Origin: Photobacterium piscicola
GTDB taxonomy: Bacteria; Pseudomonadota; Gammaproteobacteria; Enterobacterales; Vibrionaceae
Length of the DNA stretch: 64,000 bases
Direction: 5' to 3'
NCBI RefSeq assembly: GCF_900166965.1
Contig: NZ_FUZI01000002.1
Location: 372,001 to 436,000 of the forward strand
Of this stretch, positions 9,703 through 18,482 are shown piece after piece. Each line of letters starts with the position of its first letter. The stretch's first letter is position 1. Made by a program: the position numbers and the translations under genes. The notes beneath the pieces were generated by a model. It had not been told where the DNA came from. It saw only the letters and a program-made list of their open reading frames with translations, and did not search any database.

Positions 9703-10790
9703 GCTTGAATTGCTTGTGGTTGAGTATTGGTATTGGTATTGGTATGTACATGTTGAGGATGAACAATCTCTACTTTTTGATCGGTACGTAAATAATTTTG
9801 ACCATTCACAACAAGCTGCTCACCAACGTTTAAGCCCGATAAAATTTGTACATAGCCATCATAATAATCACCTACTTTTACATTGCGTAACCGCGCTATA
9901 TTATCAACCACAACAAAAGCTTGAGCCCCTTGAATATTGGTCATCAAAGCGGATGTCGGTATCGTTATTTGATGAGGTAATCGTTGTGTTTGTTGAACAA
10001 CCTTGAGGTATTGTCCAGCAGAAAAGGGAGCGAATGGCGGTAACAGCGCTTGTAATGTTACTAACCCCGTAGCGGTATTGGGTGCAATATAAATCACACG
10101 TCCAGTCTCTTGAATCGATGGTATTAGCTCTGATTGCACCAAGACATGCTGTCCTAGTTTATAATCCTGGCGATGTAATGCAGGTAGTTGATATTCAATC
10201 TTTAATTGATGTGGCGTGTATAGCGTTGCTAGGATATTACCCACGGTAACAATATCCCCAACATGGTAGTCGGTTGAGCTAATTACGCCCGTAAACGGCG
10301 CTTTAATTGTCAACTGAGCTAATAAACTTTTATCTTGATCAAATTGTGCTAACGCCTGTTTGTAACTACTTTCACTGTCATCATAAACACTACGTGAAAT
10401 TAGACCTTTGGCACTTAACTGCGCTTGACGTTGCCATGCCTGCTGCGTCGCCACTAACAATGCTTGATCATGAGCGACTTTAGCTTCCGCTACTTGTGGA
10501 TCCAATTGTACTAATACCTGCCCTTTAGTGACAGTTTGACCTGCATTAAACAAAATGGCCGTGATCTTATTGGTCTGTAAACATTTTAATGCCACGACAT
10601 TATGGCTTTTTACCACACCATAGCCCGTCACTTGCTGAATAATAGTACGTGATTTAATTGGCTGCGTTTCAACTTGAATCACAGGAGCCACTGGCGCTAT
10701 AGCGATAGTATTTGAACCACCATCACAACCTACCAACGTAAATGCCATGGCAGTAATAACCAACATTGAAACTGCTGTTCGTTTTAACAT
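9699..10790 (-). CDS. RND periplasmic adaptor lipoprotein (HlyD/MFP family)
   Basis: The 363-residue protein starts with a lipoprotein signal (TAMAFTLVGC, Cys about residue 22), so the mature protein would be lipid-anchored in the periplasm. It then shows the adaptor pattern: a split biotinyl-lipoyl domain (KCLQTNKITAILFNAGQTVTKG and FTGVISSTDYHVGDIVTVG) flanking a helical hairpin, and a C-terminal beta-barrel with GLNVGEQLVVNG. It links the RND pump to the outer-membrane channel. The C-terminus holds a short Asn-Thr repeat (HTNTNTNTQ) encoded by an in-frame hexanucleotide repeat at 9724-9747. It is the first gene of a two-gene operon. Confidence 0.92.
   Translation of the reverse strand: MLKRTAVSMLVITAMAFTLVGCDGGSNTIAIAPVAPVIQVETQPIKSRTIIQQVTGYGVVKSHNVVALKCLQTNKITAILFNAGQTVTKGQVLVQLDPQVAEAKVAHDQALLVATQQAWQRQAQLSAKGLISRSVYDDSESSYKQALAQFDQDKSLLAQLTIKAPFTGVISSTDYHVGDIVTVGNILATLYTPHQLKIEYQLPALHRQDYKLGQHVLVQSELIPSIQETGRVIYIAPNTATGLVTLQALLPPFAPFSAGQYLKVVQQTQRLPHQITIPTSALMTNIQGAQAFVVVDNIARLRNVKVGDYYDGYVQILSGLNVGEQLVVNGQNYLRTDQKVEIVHPQHVHTNTNTNTQPQAIQA
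9724..9747 (-). repeat. Hexanucleotide microsatellite inside the adaptor gene
   Basis: Three perfect copies and one imperfect copy of GTATTG (plus strand) encode the Asn-Thr repeat at the adaptor C-terminus. Because the unit is 6 bp, gain or loss of units keeps the reading frame. Confidence 0.8.
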
Positions 10791-10923
10791 GATCTATTTC
10801 CTAGAACATAAAACAATATGAGCTAGGATAAACCAGCACAATATACCTATAAGGAATACAATATTATCAAGGCTGATTGTTTAATACATCATTACCTGTG
10901 AACTTTACGCTGTTTTACATTAA

Positions 10924-12672
10924 CTAAGACAAAAAGAGCAGCAGCACGACTAGCAATAATACAGCGCTGATAAGTTGCCACAATAATAACGGATCACGTT
11001 CAATTAATGGTCGTGACAGTAACGGGGAGGAAGACGACGGTGTTTTAAGCCCATTGATGAGCTCTGAAAGAGCTTGATAACGGTATTGCGCATGAGGATG
11101 ACACATTTTCTTAACGTTCATCTCTAACCATCGCGGTAAATCTTGTCGATAGGAGGATATCGCAGTGTAATTCATTTTCATTGCAACAGGCGCTTGTGAG
11201 TGGGAACTTAGACGTTGATACGGTAGTGATCCCGTCAGCATTTCATATATCATCACCCCTAATGAAAATTGCTCACTCAATATTGAAGGTCGTCCACCAG
11301 CATGACATTCTGGTGCCAAATAATTTAAATCTCCGTATGGATGCTTCATTTTTATTGATGAGTATAACTCTTGATACCCATTGACCCACGCACTGCCAAA
11401 ATCAATCAAGGTCACACTTAAATCTGAGTGTAAGATAATATTTTCTGGTTTTATATCCGCATGATAAATCCCCTGCCGCTGCAAAGTACGTATCACCGTC
11501 ACAATGTCTGCCACAATCATTCGTACCGTTGTTAATGATGGCTGCGGATTATCCATGATCCATTGGCGCAAAGTTATTCCCTCAACAAACTCACACACAT
11601 GATAAAGAAACACAGATTGCGCATTATGGTTAAATATTTTCATGACCCCTGCATGCTGACATTGTTGCCCAAGCCAGCCTTCGCGCACAAAGCAGTGTAA
11701 ATAGTCACTATCATCCACTCGGTTCGGTGAAGGCATTTTTAGCACATAATACTGTTTATCATCATTAGATTGCGCCAAATAAAGATAGCTTCGACACCCG
11801 GCATCAAGCACTCGACAAATCACAAATTGATCAATACGTTGCCCAACTTTGAGCGCTAGCGGAATGGTCTTATTAGCTGACTCAAGCAACGCTTCATCAA
11901 ACGCTAACCTTGGTAGGGCTTCAATATCTAATATCACACAACTGGTATTATCTTGTGACCCAAGCTGCTGCGCATTACTCACAAGCTGATATGCTTGCCG
12001 TTCTAAGTACTGACACCCATGTTGGGTCGATAATAATGGTGGCATGTTATCTACGTGGAAAATCTTATCGAGATACTGCACGACATCACTCTCATCATGG
12101 ATACCATCCGTCGTCATCACTAACTTATCACCCACGTTCAGGGGTGCTGACTGATAATCGACTTGCAGTTGGGCGTCGATGCCTAATGCTCGCGTAAGAT
12201 AATGCTGCCCATCATAGTGAGCACGACGATGATCTTGGGTTAAACAGCGACAATTATTATCACCCCATAAATAAACACGACAATCTCCAATATGGAACAC
12301 ATGGGCAGTATTCGATTTAATGATCACTACCGACAATGACGTCACCGGCGCATCTTGTGGTAAATCGGCTTGCTGTCCATGATGGAATAACCATAAATTA
12401 AGAGTATTTAATACTGAGGATGCTGCTTCTTTGACGGATAAGGTGGTTGCTGTCGCTAAATAATCTTCAATAAAATGAGTCACACTCAATTGACTAGCAA
12501 TATAACTGCGATTACTACAACTGACGCCATCAGCAATACAAGCAACGACTCCTTTGTGCTGTAACTCTATTGCTTTTGATGGTGATAACACCGCAAAGGC
12601 ATCCTGATTATGTTGCTTTTTCCCCGCATCAGAATAACCACCATAACGTACAATCAGATTAGCTACCGTCAT
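10924..12672 (-). CDS. Bifunctional PP2C-type phosphatase / Hanks-type Ser/Thr protein kinase
   Basis: This is a 582-residue fusion. Residues 1-250 form a PP2C phosphatase domain with the metal-site motifs GYSDAGKKQHNQDAF, ADGVS (D48), HIGDCRVYL, TTDG (D189) and SQDN (D241). Residues 280-545 form a protein kinase with VAIK-type lysine K312, helix-C Glu near 331, HADIKPEN (D406, with HAD replacing the usual HRD), DFG at 424-426 and APE at 453-455. A single C-terminal transmembrane helix (about 562-581) anchors it with both enzymes in the cytoplasm. It lies 116 bp behind the nitrate transporter gene, at the end of the nitrate-assimilation operon, which suggests phosphorylation control of that pathway (inference). 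The ribosome-binding site is AAGGAAG. Confidence 0.9.
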   Translation of the reverse strand: MTVANLIVRYGGYSDAGKKQHNQDAFAVLSPSKAIELQHKGVVACIADGVSCSNRSYIASQLSVTHFIEDYLATATTLSVKEAASSVLNTLNLWLFHHGQQADLPQDAPVTSLSVVIIKSNTAHVFHIGDCRVYLWGDNNCRCLTQDHRRAHYDGQHYLTRALGIDAQLQVDYQSAPLNVGDKLVMTTDGIHDESDVVQYLDKIFHVDNMPPLLSTQHGCQYLERQAYQLVSNAQQLGSQDNTSCVILDIEALPRLAFDEALLESANKTIPLALKVGQRIDQFVICRVLDAGCRSYLYLAQSNDDKQYYVLKMPSPNRVDDSDYLHCFVREGWLGQQCQHAGVMKIFNHNAQSVFLYHVCEFVEGITLRQWIMDNPQPSLTTVRMIVADIVTVIRTLQRQGIYHADIKPENIILHSDLSVTLIDFGSAWVNGYQELYSSIKMKHPYGDLNYLAPECHAGGRPSILSEQFSLGVMIYEMLTGSLPYQRLSSHSQAPVAMKMNYTAISSYRQDLPRWLEMNVKKMCHPHAQYRYQALSELINGLKTPSSSSPLLSRPLIERDPLLLWQLISAVLLLVVLLLFLS

Positions 12673-12767
12673 GATCTTCCTTATTCATTTACACCATTCA
12701 CTGATACTAGTAATCCATACCATTACCTACATGATAAACCGACATGATTTATTGGTATGATCAACCG

Positions 12768-12806
12768 ACATCAATTAACTAACATCAATTAACCAACATC
12801 AATTAA
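12768..12806. repeat. 14-bp tandem repeat at the 3' end of the nitrate transporter gene
   Basis: ACATCAATTAA occurs three times at exact 14-bp spacing (12768, 12782, 12796). The last copies overlap the final codons and stop of the transporter gene, and the others extend into the gap before the kinase gene. Confidence 0.75.
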
Positions 12807-14261
12807 AGTCACACTGCCATCATCATTAATTTCTGCCATTTTACCTGAAGGCTCTTTAAGCGCTAATAACGTCACAAAACCGAGAACAGCGGTTAATGCG
12901 ATAATGATAAAAAAAGTACTGTATTCAACCATGGACAAAATAGTCAAATAACACACTGCCCCAACATTGCCATACGCCCCTGTCATTCCAGCAATTTGAC
13001 CCGTCATACGGCGTTTAATTAATGGCACAACAGCAAATACTGCCCCTTCACCAGATTGAACAAAGAACGAACAAATCATTGCCGCTAACACCGCACTCCA
13101 TAGTGGCCAACCGACAGTAATATTCGCCATTAACACATACCCCATCGCTAAACCCGCAGTTAAAATCAATAACGTTGCTTTACGACCAAATCTATCCGAC
13201 AACCAACCACCACCGGGGCGCGAGATTAAATTCATAAATGCATACGAAGAGGCCACTATCCCCGCCATCACTGGTGTTAATGTAAAGATGTCAGCAAAAA
13301 ATAACGGTAACATTGATACCACCGCTAATTCAGATCCAAAAGTAGTAAAATAAAGCACATTAAGCACTGCAACCTGACGAAAAGAATACCGATGAAGTGC
13401 TGGCACTGGTTGCGATAACATCTTACGGTTAGCTCGCCACAACTGATTAATATCAAACAAATAAAGCCCAATTAACCCCACATAAATAACGTAACTTATC
13501 TTGGTATCTAATAGTCCAATCATTGCTGATGAGAGCTTCCACACTAATAACCCCATTGCCGCATACATCGGAATTTTCATTATGATTAATAACAATAAAT
13601 CACTGCGTGAGGTCACTTCCATCGCCCCGATATGCTTGGATTTATAATACGTTGCGCCCTTGGGGGTATCTGTAACAGTGAAATAGAAGATGACAGCAAA
13701 AATAACACTTAACCCGCCAGTCACCGCCATTGCATAACGCCAACCATCATCACCACCAAACCACAATGCTAATGACGGCAATGTAAACGCAGCAGCAGCA
13801 GAGCCAAAATTACCCCAACCACCATAAATACCTTCAGCAGTACCGAGTTCATGATGTGGAAACCATTCCGACACCAACCGAATCCCGATCACAAACCCTG
13901 CCCCAATAAAACCGAGGGCAAAACGGGCCATCGCGGCTTGCATAAACGTAGTTGAAAATGCAAACACAAAACAGGGAATGGCACATAGTGCTAATAACAA
14001 GCTATACACTATTCGTGGACCATATCTATCCGTCAGCATGCCAACCACAACCCGCGCTGGGATCGTTAACGCCACATTTAATATTAATAAGGTTTTAATT
14101 TGCTCGGTGGTTAATCCTAATGACGTTTTTACCGCTTGCAACAAAGGTGCAAAATTAAACCACACCATAAAAGTAATAAAAAACGCCAACCAACTTATAT
14201 GGAGTATTTTCATCTTGCCGCGAAAAGAGAACAAATTAAACTTAATATAATTAGACATCAT
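12789..14261 (-). CDS. Nitrate/nitrite transporter, NarK/NasA family (MFS)
   Basis: The 490-residue protein has 12 membrane segments and the nitrate-porter signature. The N-terminal stretch (FRGKMKILHISWLAFFITF, then VWFNFAPL) and the glycine-rich nitrate signatures AEGIYGGWGNFGSAAAAF in TM5 and AGMTGAYGNVGAVCYL in TM11 are typical of assimilatory NarK-group carriers. It would bring nitrate (and possibly nitrite) across the inner membrane. It lies 9 bp after nirD in the same operon. Two consecutive ATG codons at the start are both usable behind GGGAG. A long insertion around residues 205-290 with two extra hydrophobic stretches is somewhat larger than in minimal NarK proteins. Confidence 0.9.
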   Translation of the reverse strand: MMSNYIKFNLFSFRGKMKILHISWLAFFITFMVWFNFAPLLQAVKTSLGLTTEQIKTLLILNVALTIPARVVVGMLTDRYGPRIVYSLLLALCAIPCFVFAFSTTFMQAAMARFALGFIGAGFVIGIRLVSEWFPHHELGTAEGIYGGWGNFGSAAAAFTLPSLALWFGGDDGWRYAMAVTGGLSVIFAVIFYFTVTDTPKGATYYKSKHIGAMEVTSRSDLLLLIIMKIPMYAAMGLLVWKLSSAMIGLLDTKISYVIYVGLIGLYLFDINQLWRANRKMLSQPVPALHRYSFRQVAVLNVLYFTTFGSELAVVSMLPLFFADIFTLTPVMAGIVASSYAFMNLISRPGGGWLSDRFGRKATLLILTAGLAMGYVLMANITVGWPLWSAVLAAMICSFFVQSGEGAVFAVVPLIKRRMTGQIAGMTGAYGNVGAVCYLTILSMVEYSTFFIIIALTAVLGFVTLLALKEPSGKMAEINDDGSVTLIDVG

Positions 14262-14270
14262 TGCTCCCTG

Positions 14271-14618
14271 TTAGCGTATTAAAGAAACGATAAGTTGTAC
14301 CTGAACACTACCGTTAAAGCGCCGCACAGGATAAGTTGGCACTAACATTTCTGCCGATTCTAAACACTGACCACTTTCAAGACAAAAATGCTGTTTATAA
14401 AGCGGTGAAGCCACCACCACAGTTCCATTTAATGAGCCGACGATGCCACGAGAAAGAACATTCGCCTTACCGATTGGATCATAATTATTAATCGCATAAA
14501 GGGTATTATTATGACTACACAAAAACAGCGCTATCTGATGACCATTCACCAATGCACACGCACCAGCATCAAGATATAAATCATCTTCATCACAAACAGT
14601 AATCCATTGATTAATCAT
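14271..14618 (-). CDS. nirD: Nitrite reductase (NAD(P)H) small subunit NirD
   Basis: This 115-residue protein has a Rieske-like fold without the cluster ligands, as in NirD, the small partner of the cytoplasmic siroheme nitrite reductase. Recognisable elements are the start (WITVCDEDDL), the middle (NTLYAINNYDPIGKANVLSRGIVG) and PLYKQHFCLESGQCLE near the C-terminus. It starts 3 bp after the nirB stop, so coupling is likely. Confidence 0.9.
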   Translation of the reverse strand: MINQWITVCDEDDLYLDAGACALVNGHQIALFLCSHNNTLYAINNYDPIGKANVLSRGIVGSLNGTVVVASPLYKQHFCLESGQCLESAEMLVPTYPVRRFNGSVQVQLIVSLIR

Positions 14619-14621
14619 AAT

Positions 14622-17168
14622 TTATCCTTGATCGGTAATGTTAACAACCGCAATAGTCTCACCACTTTCAGGCCACACTCTCGGCGTACGTTGTTCACGA
14701 ACAGTTTGATAAGCCAATCCCAAATCAGGTTGATGGCTATTAATAAAATGTTGAAACCGACGCAGCTTTTGCGGTGATTCAAGCGTGGTTTTCCATTCAC
14801 ATTGATAAAGGCTCAGACTTTGTGCCATTTCTTGCTCAAGCTCCGAGGCAATATTGAGTGCATCCTCAATCACTACTTGGCGTAAATAATCAATGCCACC
14901 ATCAAGATTTTCAAGCCATACGGAAGTACGCTGTAATCGGTCTGCGGTACGAATATAAAACATCAATATTCTATCGATATATTGAATCAGAGTGTCATTA
15001 TCGAGATCAGCAGCAAACAAATCCCCATGACGAGGACGCATACCACCATTACCTGCAATATATAAATTCCAGCCTTGTTCAGTTGCAATTACACCAATAT
15101 CTTTTGACTGCGCCTCAGCACATTCACGAGTACAACCAGAAACAGCAAATTTGAGTTTATGAGGGGAACGCAAGCCTTTGTAACGATTTTCAAGATCAAT
15201 CGCAAATGCCATACTGTCAGCCATTCCATAACGACACCACGTCGAGCCCACACATGATTTTACAGTACGAACGGATTTACCATACGCATGCCCAGTCTCA
15301 AATCCCGCATCAACAAGTAAGCGCCAGATCTGAGGTAACTGATGCAATTGCGCGCCAAATAAATCAATCCGTTGCCCACCCGTAATTTTGGTATAGAGCT
15401 TAAATTGTTGTGCTACCTGCCCTAAGATAATCAATTTTTCAGGGGTGATCTCTCCGGCTGGAATACGAGGCACCACTGAATACGTACCGTCTTTTTGCAT
15501 ATTACCGAGATAAACATCATTTGTATCTTGTAAGCCAATATGTTGTGGTTCAAGAATATAGTCATTCCAAAATGATGCGAGGATTGAACTGATGGTAGGT
15601 TTACAAATATCACACCCTAGTCCTGAGCCGTATTCAGTTAATAATGCACTAAAGGTTTTGATCTTCTTAACACGAATAATATCGGCTAATTGTTGGCGAC
15701 TATAACTAAAATGTTCACATAGAGAATGATTGATCTCATGTCCTCTTGCTGCTAATGCTACTTCCATGATTTGTTTTGCAAAAGAAGCACACCCGCCGCA
15801 TCCCGTACTGGCTTTAGTCATTGTTTTAAGCTGTGTCATATCAACACACCCCTCAGCAACAGCTTGGCAAATCTGTCCCTTATTAACATCAAAACATGAA
15901 CACACTTGCGCGGTATCACTCAAGCTATCTTCTGTTGTTGGTGTCATCGCCGCTAAGGCTTGAGGCATTAATAATAGCGATGGTGGGCTAGGTAATGGTG
16001 ATTGATTCAGTGTGAGTTGCAATAGTTGAGAATATTGCTCAACATTGCCAACTAACACTGCCCCAAGTAATTTATCACCTCGCTCTGAAACAATAATCCG
16101 TTGATAACTTTGCTCAACATCATTGGATAAAGTGAACACTTGCGCAGCATCGATCGTAGTATGAACATCACCAATACTGGCGACATCTACCCCTAAAAGC
16201 TTTAACTTAGTACTCATATCAGCACCAGTAAACACCGCATCAATACCACAAACTATCGATGCTGCAACTCGTGCCATTTTATAACCCGGTGCCACTAAAC
16301 CAAAAATACGATTATTCCATAGTGCGCACTCACCAATAGCGTAAATATCACGGTCACTGGTTTGACAATGATCGTTAACCACGATTCCACCACGCTCACC
16401 AATAGCTAAACCAGCTTGTTTCGCTAAGGCATCTTGAGGACGAATGCCAGCAGAAAATACCACCATATCCGTTTCTAATTCTGTGCCATCAGCAAAAATT
16501 AATTTATAACGACACTGATCACCCGCTACAATTTTTTCAGTGACTTTGCTGGTATGAACATTGACCCCTAGGGCTGTTATTTTTTGACGTAATAGCTCAC
16601 CACCGCCCTCATCAAGTTGAACCGCCATTAACTGAGGGGCAAACTCAACCACATGGGTTTCTAACGCCATATTTTGCAATGCATTTGCAGCTTCAAGTCC
16701 AAGTAATCCGCCACCAATCACAACCCCAACTTGGCTTTGTTTACCAGATGCCGCAATGGCTTTTAAATCATTAATAGTTCGATAAACATGACAATGTTCA
16801 GCATCATTACCCATAATAGGAGGCACAAAAGGATATGATCCAGTAGCTAAAATCAAACGATCATAAGCTACCTCTTCACCATCATCCGTTATGATCATTT
16901 TATGTGCACAATCAATCTTCATCACTCGCTGATTAATATGATAACTGACCCCCGCTTGTTGGTAATCACACTCATGAGCAAGCGCTAAATCTGCAGCCGT
17001 TTTGCCTTTAAAATAATGACTCAATTGAACCCGATCATAGGCTAAACGATCTTCTTCTGAAAACGTGATTAACGCTATATTTTGCTCACTATCTCGCGCT
17101 AAAACTTGTTCAATAAAATGATGCCCAACCATGCCATTGCCAACAATAACCACCCGTGTTCTGTTCAT
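14622..17168 (-). CDS. nirB: Nitrite reductase (NAD(P)H) large subunit NirB
   Basis: The product reduces nitrite to ammonium in the cytoplasm with NAD(P)H, FAD, Fe-S clusters and siroheme. The domain order is: N-terminal FAD/NAD-binding reductase (VVIVGNGMVGHHF near residue 7, second nucleotide site GVVIGGGLLGLEAA near 150); a BFD-like [2Fe-2S] domain (CSCFD and TGCGGC, about 423-460); and the nitrite/sulfite reductase ferredoxin-like and siroheme domains (SCVGSTWCRYG and SGCTRECAEAQ). An upstream in-frame ATG at 17192 exists, but AAGGAGATCAAA directly precedes the ATG at 17168, which gives MNRTRVVIVGNG; this start is chosen (848 residues). cobA, which makes the siroheme precursor, is immediately upstream. 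Confidence 0.95.
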   Translation of the reverse strand: MNRTRVVIVGNGMVGHHFIEQVLARDSEQNIALITFSEEDRLAYDRVQLSHYFKGKTAADLALAHECDYQQAGVSYHINQRVMKIDCAHKMIITDDGEEVAYDRLILATGSYPFVPPIMGNDAEHCHVYRTINDLKAIAASGKQSQVGVVIGGGLLGLEAANALQNMALETHVVEFAPQLMAVQLDEGGGELLRQKITALGVNVHTSKVTEKIVAGDQCRYKLIFADGTELETDMVVFSAGIRPQDALAKQAGLAIGERGGIVVNDHCQTSDRDIYAIGECALWNNRIFGLVAPGYKMARVAASIVCGIDAVFTGADMSTKLKLLGVDVASIGDVHTTIDAAQVFTLSNDVEQSYQRIIVSERGDKLLGAVLVGNVEQYSQLLQLTLNQSPLPSPPSLLLMPQALAAMTPTTEDSLSDTAQVCSCFDVNKGQICQAVAEGCVDMTQLKTMTKASTGCGGCASFAKQIMEVALAARGHEINHSLCEHFSYSRQQLADIIRVKKIKTFSALLTEYGSGLGCDICKPTISSILASFWNDYILEPQHIGLQDTNDVYLGNMQKDGTYSVVPRIPAGEITPEKLIILGQVAQQFKLYTKITGGQRIDLFGAQLHQLPQIWRLLVDAGFETGHAYGKSVRTVKSCVGSTWCRYGMADSMAFAIDLENRYKGLRSPHKLKFAVSGCTRECAEAQSKDIGVIATEQGWNLYIAGNGGMRPRHGDLFAADLDNDTLIQYIDRILMFYIRTADRLQRTSVWLENLDGGIDYLRQVVIEDALNIASELEQEMAQSLSLYQCEWKTTLESPQKLRRFQHFINSHQPDLGLAYQTVREQRTPRVWPESGETIAVVNITDQG

Positions 17169-17182
17169 TTTGATCTCCTTAT

Positions 17183-18058
17183 CTATGCCCATTTTTGAGG
17201 TTTATTGTACGAGGTTAAACTTTCTATTTTTAATGAATGCCAAGCTAAGCTCTCACTTAACTTCACCACCTCACCAATAATAATTAACGCTGGCGATACA
17301 ATGTGTTGTTGTTTAACCTGTTGAGGGAGTGTTGCCAATGTAGCGTTAATAACACGTTGCTCATCAGTACAGCCTTTTTCAATTATTGCCGCCGGTGTTG
17401 TTGCTATTAATCCGGCATTGATCAATTGCCGACAAATCAAATCAACTTTGGATAACCCCATATAAAACACTAAGGTATGTTTAAGCTCAGCCAAAGCTTG
17501 CCATGCAATTACAGCCTCTTTTTCAGTATGAACGGTGACGAAAGTACACCCTTGAGAGACGCCTCGATGGGTTAATGGAATACCAGCATAAGCACTGCAA
17601 CCGCTAGCGGCAGTAATCCCTGGCACTAAATCAACCTTAATTCCGCGTTGGCGCAAAAACTGAATTTCTTCACCGCCGCGACCAAAGATAAATGCATCAC
17701 CACCTTTTAAACGGCACACTTGCTTTCCTTGGTGTGCTAAATGCACTAATAATTGATTAATCGCCATTTGAGGCAAGCTTTGCAGCCCCTTTGCTTTACC
17801 AACAAAAATGGTTTGGCAGTTCGATTGTACTAACGCCATAATCGCATCACTGACTAAACGGTCATAAACCACAACATCAGCGCTCTCTAATGTTTTTAAT
17901 GCTTTCAAGGTCAACAAATCGGGATCACCAGGACCCGCTCCGACTAATGTCACGCTGCCTTGGTTATTATTAGCATCGACGGCTTGTGTTATCTGGCACC
18001 ATCGAGTATTAATGTCATCAGTAAGAGACGAATATTGTTGCGGCTTCAATGGCTTCAT
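17183..18058 (-). CDS. cobA: Uroporphyrinogen-III C-methyltransferase (SUMT)
   Basis: The 291-residue protein has the SUMT motifs VTLVGAGPGDPDLLTLKA, DVVVYDRLVS, VCRLKGGDAFIFGRGGEE, LVPGITAASGCSAYAGIPLTHR and, further on, YMGLSKV. It uses S-adenosylmethionine to methylate uroporphyrinogen III to precorrin-2, the precursor of the siroheme needed by NirB. It is the first gene of the leftward nitrate-assimilation operon, 14 bp before nirB, and a sigma-54 promoter match lies about 70 bp upstream. An N-terminal extension of about 35 residues precedes the catalytic core. Confidence 0.93.
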   Translation of the reverse strand: MKPLKPQQYSSLTDDINTRWCQITQAVDANNNQGSVTLVGAGPGDPDLLTLKALKTLESADVVVYDRLVSDAIMALVQSNCQTIFVGKAKGLQSLPQMAINQLLVHLAHQGKQVCRLKGGDAFIFGRGGEEIQFLRQRGIKVDLVPGITAASGCSAYAGIPLTHRGVSQGCTFVTVHTEKEAVIAWQALAELKHTLVFYMGLSKVDLICRQLINAGLIATTPAAIIEKGCTDEQRVINATLATLPQQVKQQHIVSPALIIIGEVVKLSESLAWHSLKIESLTSYNKPQKWA

Positions 18059-18127
18059 GGTTTACCTCGATATTATATGGATGAAGATTGACTTATTTGG
18101 CTTTATATTTATGTCTTATTTCCTAAA

Positions 18128-18142
18128 GCAAACTTAATGCCA
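18128..18142 (-). promoter_or_regulatory. Sigma-54 promoter for cobA-nirBD-transporter
   Basis: On the minus strand the sequence reads TGGCATTAAGTTTGC, matching the sigma-54 consensus TGGCAC-N5-TTGC with GG and GC exactly 12 bp apart. The predicted start is near 18116, giving a leader of about 58 nt before the cobA ATG. Confidence 0.7.
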
Positions 18143-18414
18143 GTCACTAATAAAACTATATTTATCCTTGCCAATTCGTTGAATTTAAATAACTTAAAAA
18201 TAAAACCAATAAATAGATCTCTTACAATAAAAATATTAAGACTAATAATAAACACCTTTATAGTGCATTGCTCATTATTATTGCACCAAAATAATCAAAC
18301 CTTGGCATTGTTAATTAATTAATAATTATAAACAAAGCACACAAACAAACCTAACCTATTAATAAAAAACAAATAATCAACAATAACAAACAAAAACTAA
18401 CGCAACTACAGCTC

Positions 18415-18429
18415 TGGTATATATATTGC
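18415..18429 (+). promoter_or_regulatory. Sigma-54 promoter for nasA
   Basis: TGGTATATATATTGC has the invariant GG (18416-18417) and GC (18428-18429) with correct 12-bp spacing. The predicted transcript start near 18441 would leave a leader of about 42 nt. Confidence 0.6.
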
Positions 18430-18482
18430 TATTTATTAAGTATATATTTTTAATCTTATTATTTATAAAGGAACTTCAACCA

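Larger units (their letters stand above)
18059..18482. promoter_or_regulatory. Divergent control region of the nitrate-assimilation locus
   Basis: These 424 bp between cobA and nasA are extremely AT-rich and hold no credible gene. Each end carries a sigma-54-type promoter (listed separately). A TTGCACCA element at 18281-18288 resembles one half of an NtrC site (TGCACC-N5-GGTGCA), but no complete palindrome was found. Coordinated nitrogen-limitation control of both operons is inferred. Confidence 0.6.

Noticed and set aside
9659-10006. 115-codon plus-strand frame over the RND adaptor and pump junction
   Set aside because: It is antisense to two well-supported coding regions and its low-complexity YWYWYWY stretch comes from the microsatellite.
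18281-18288. TTGCACCA as an NtrC binding site
   Set aside because: Only one half of the palindrome is present; the other half cannot be found at correct spacing, so it is not listed as a site.
18137-18322. Short open frame in the nasA/cobA divergent region
   Set aside because: It covers the regulatory region and one sigma-54 promoter, has no ribosome-binding site and a composition that simply reflects AT-rich DNA.
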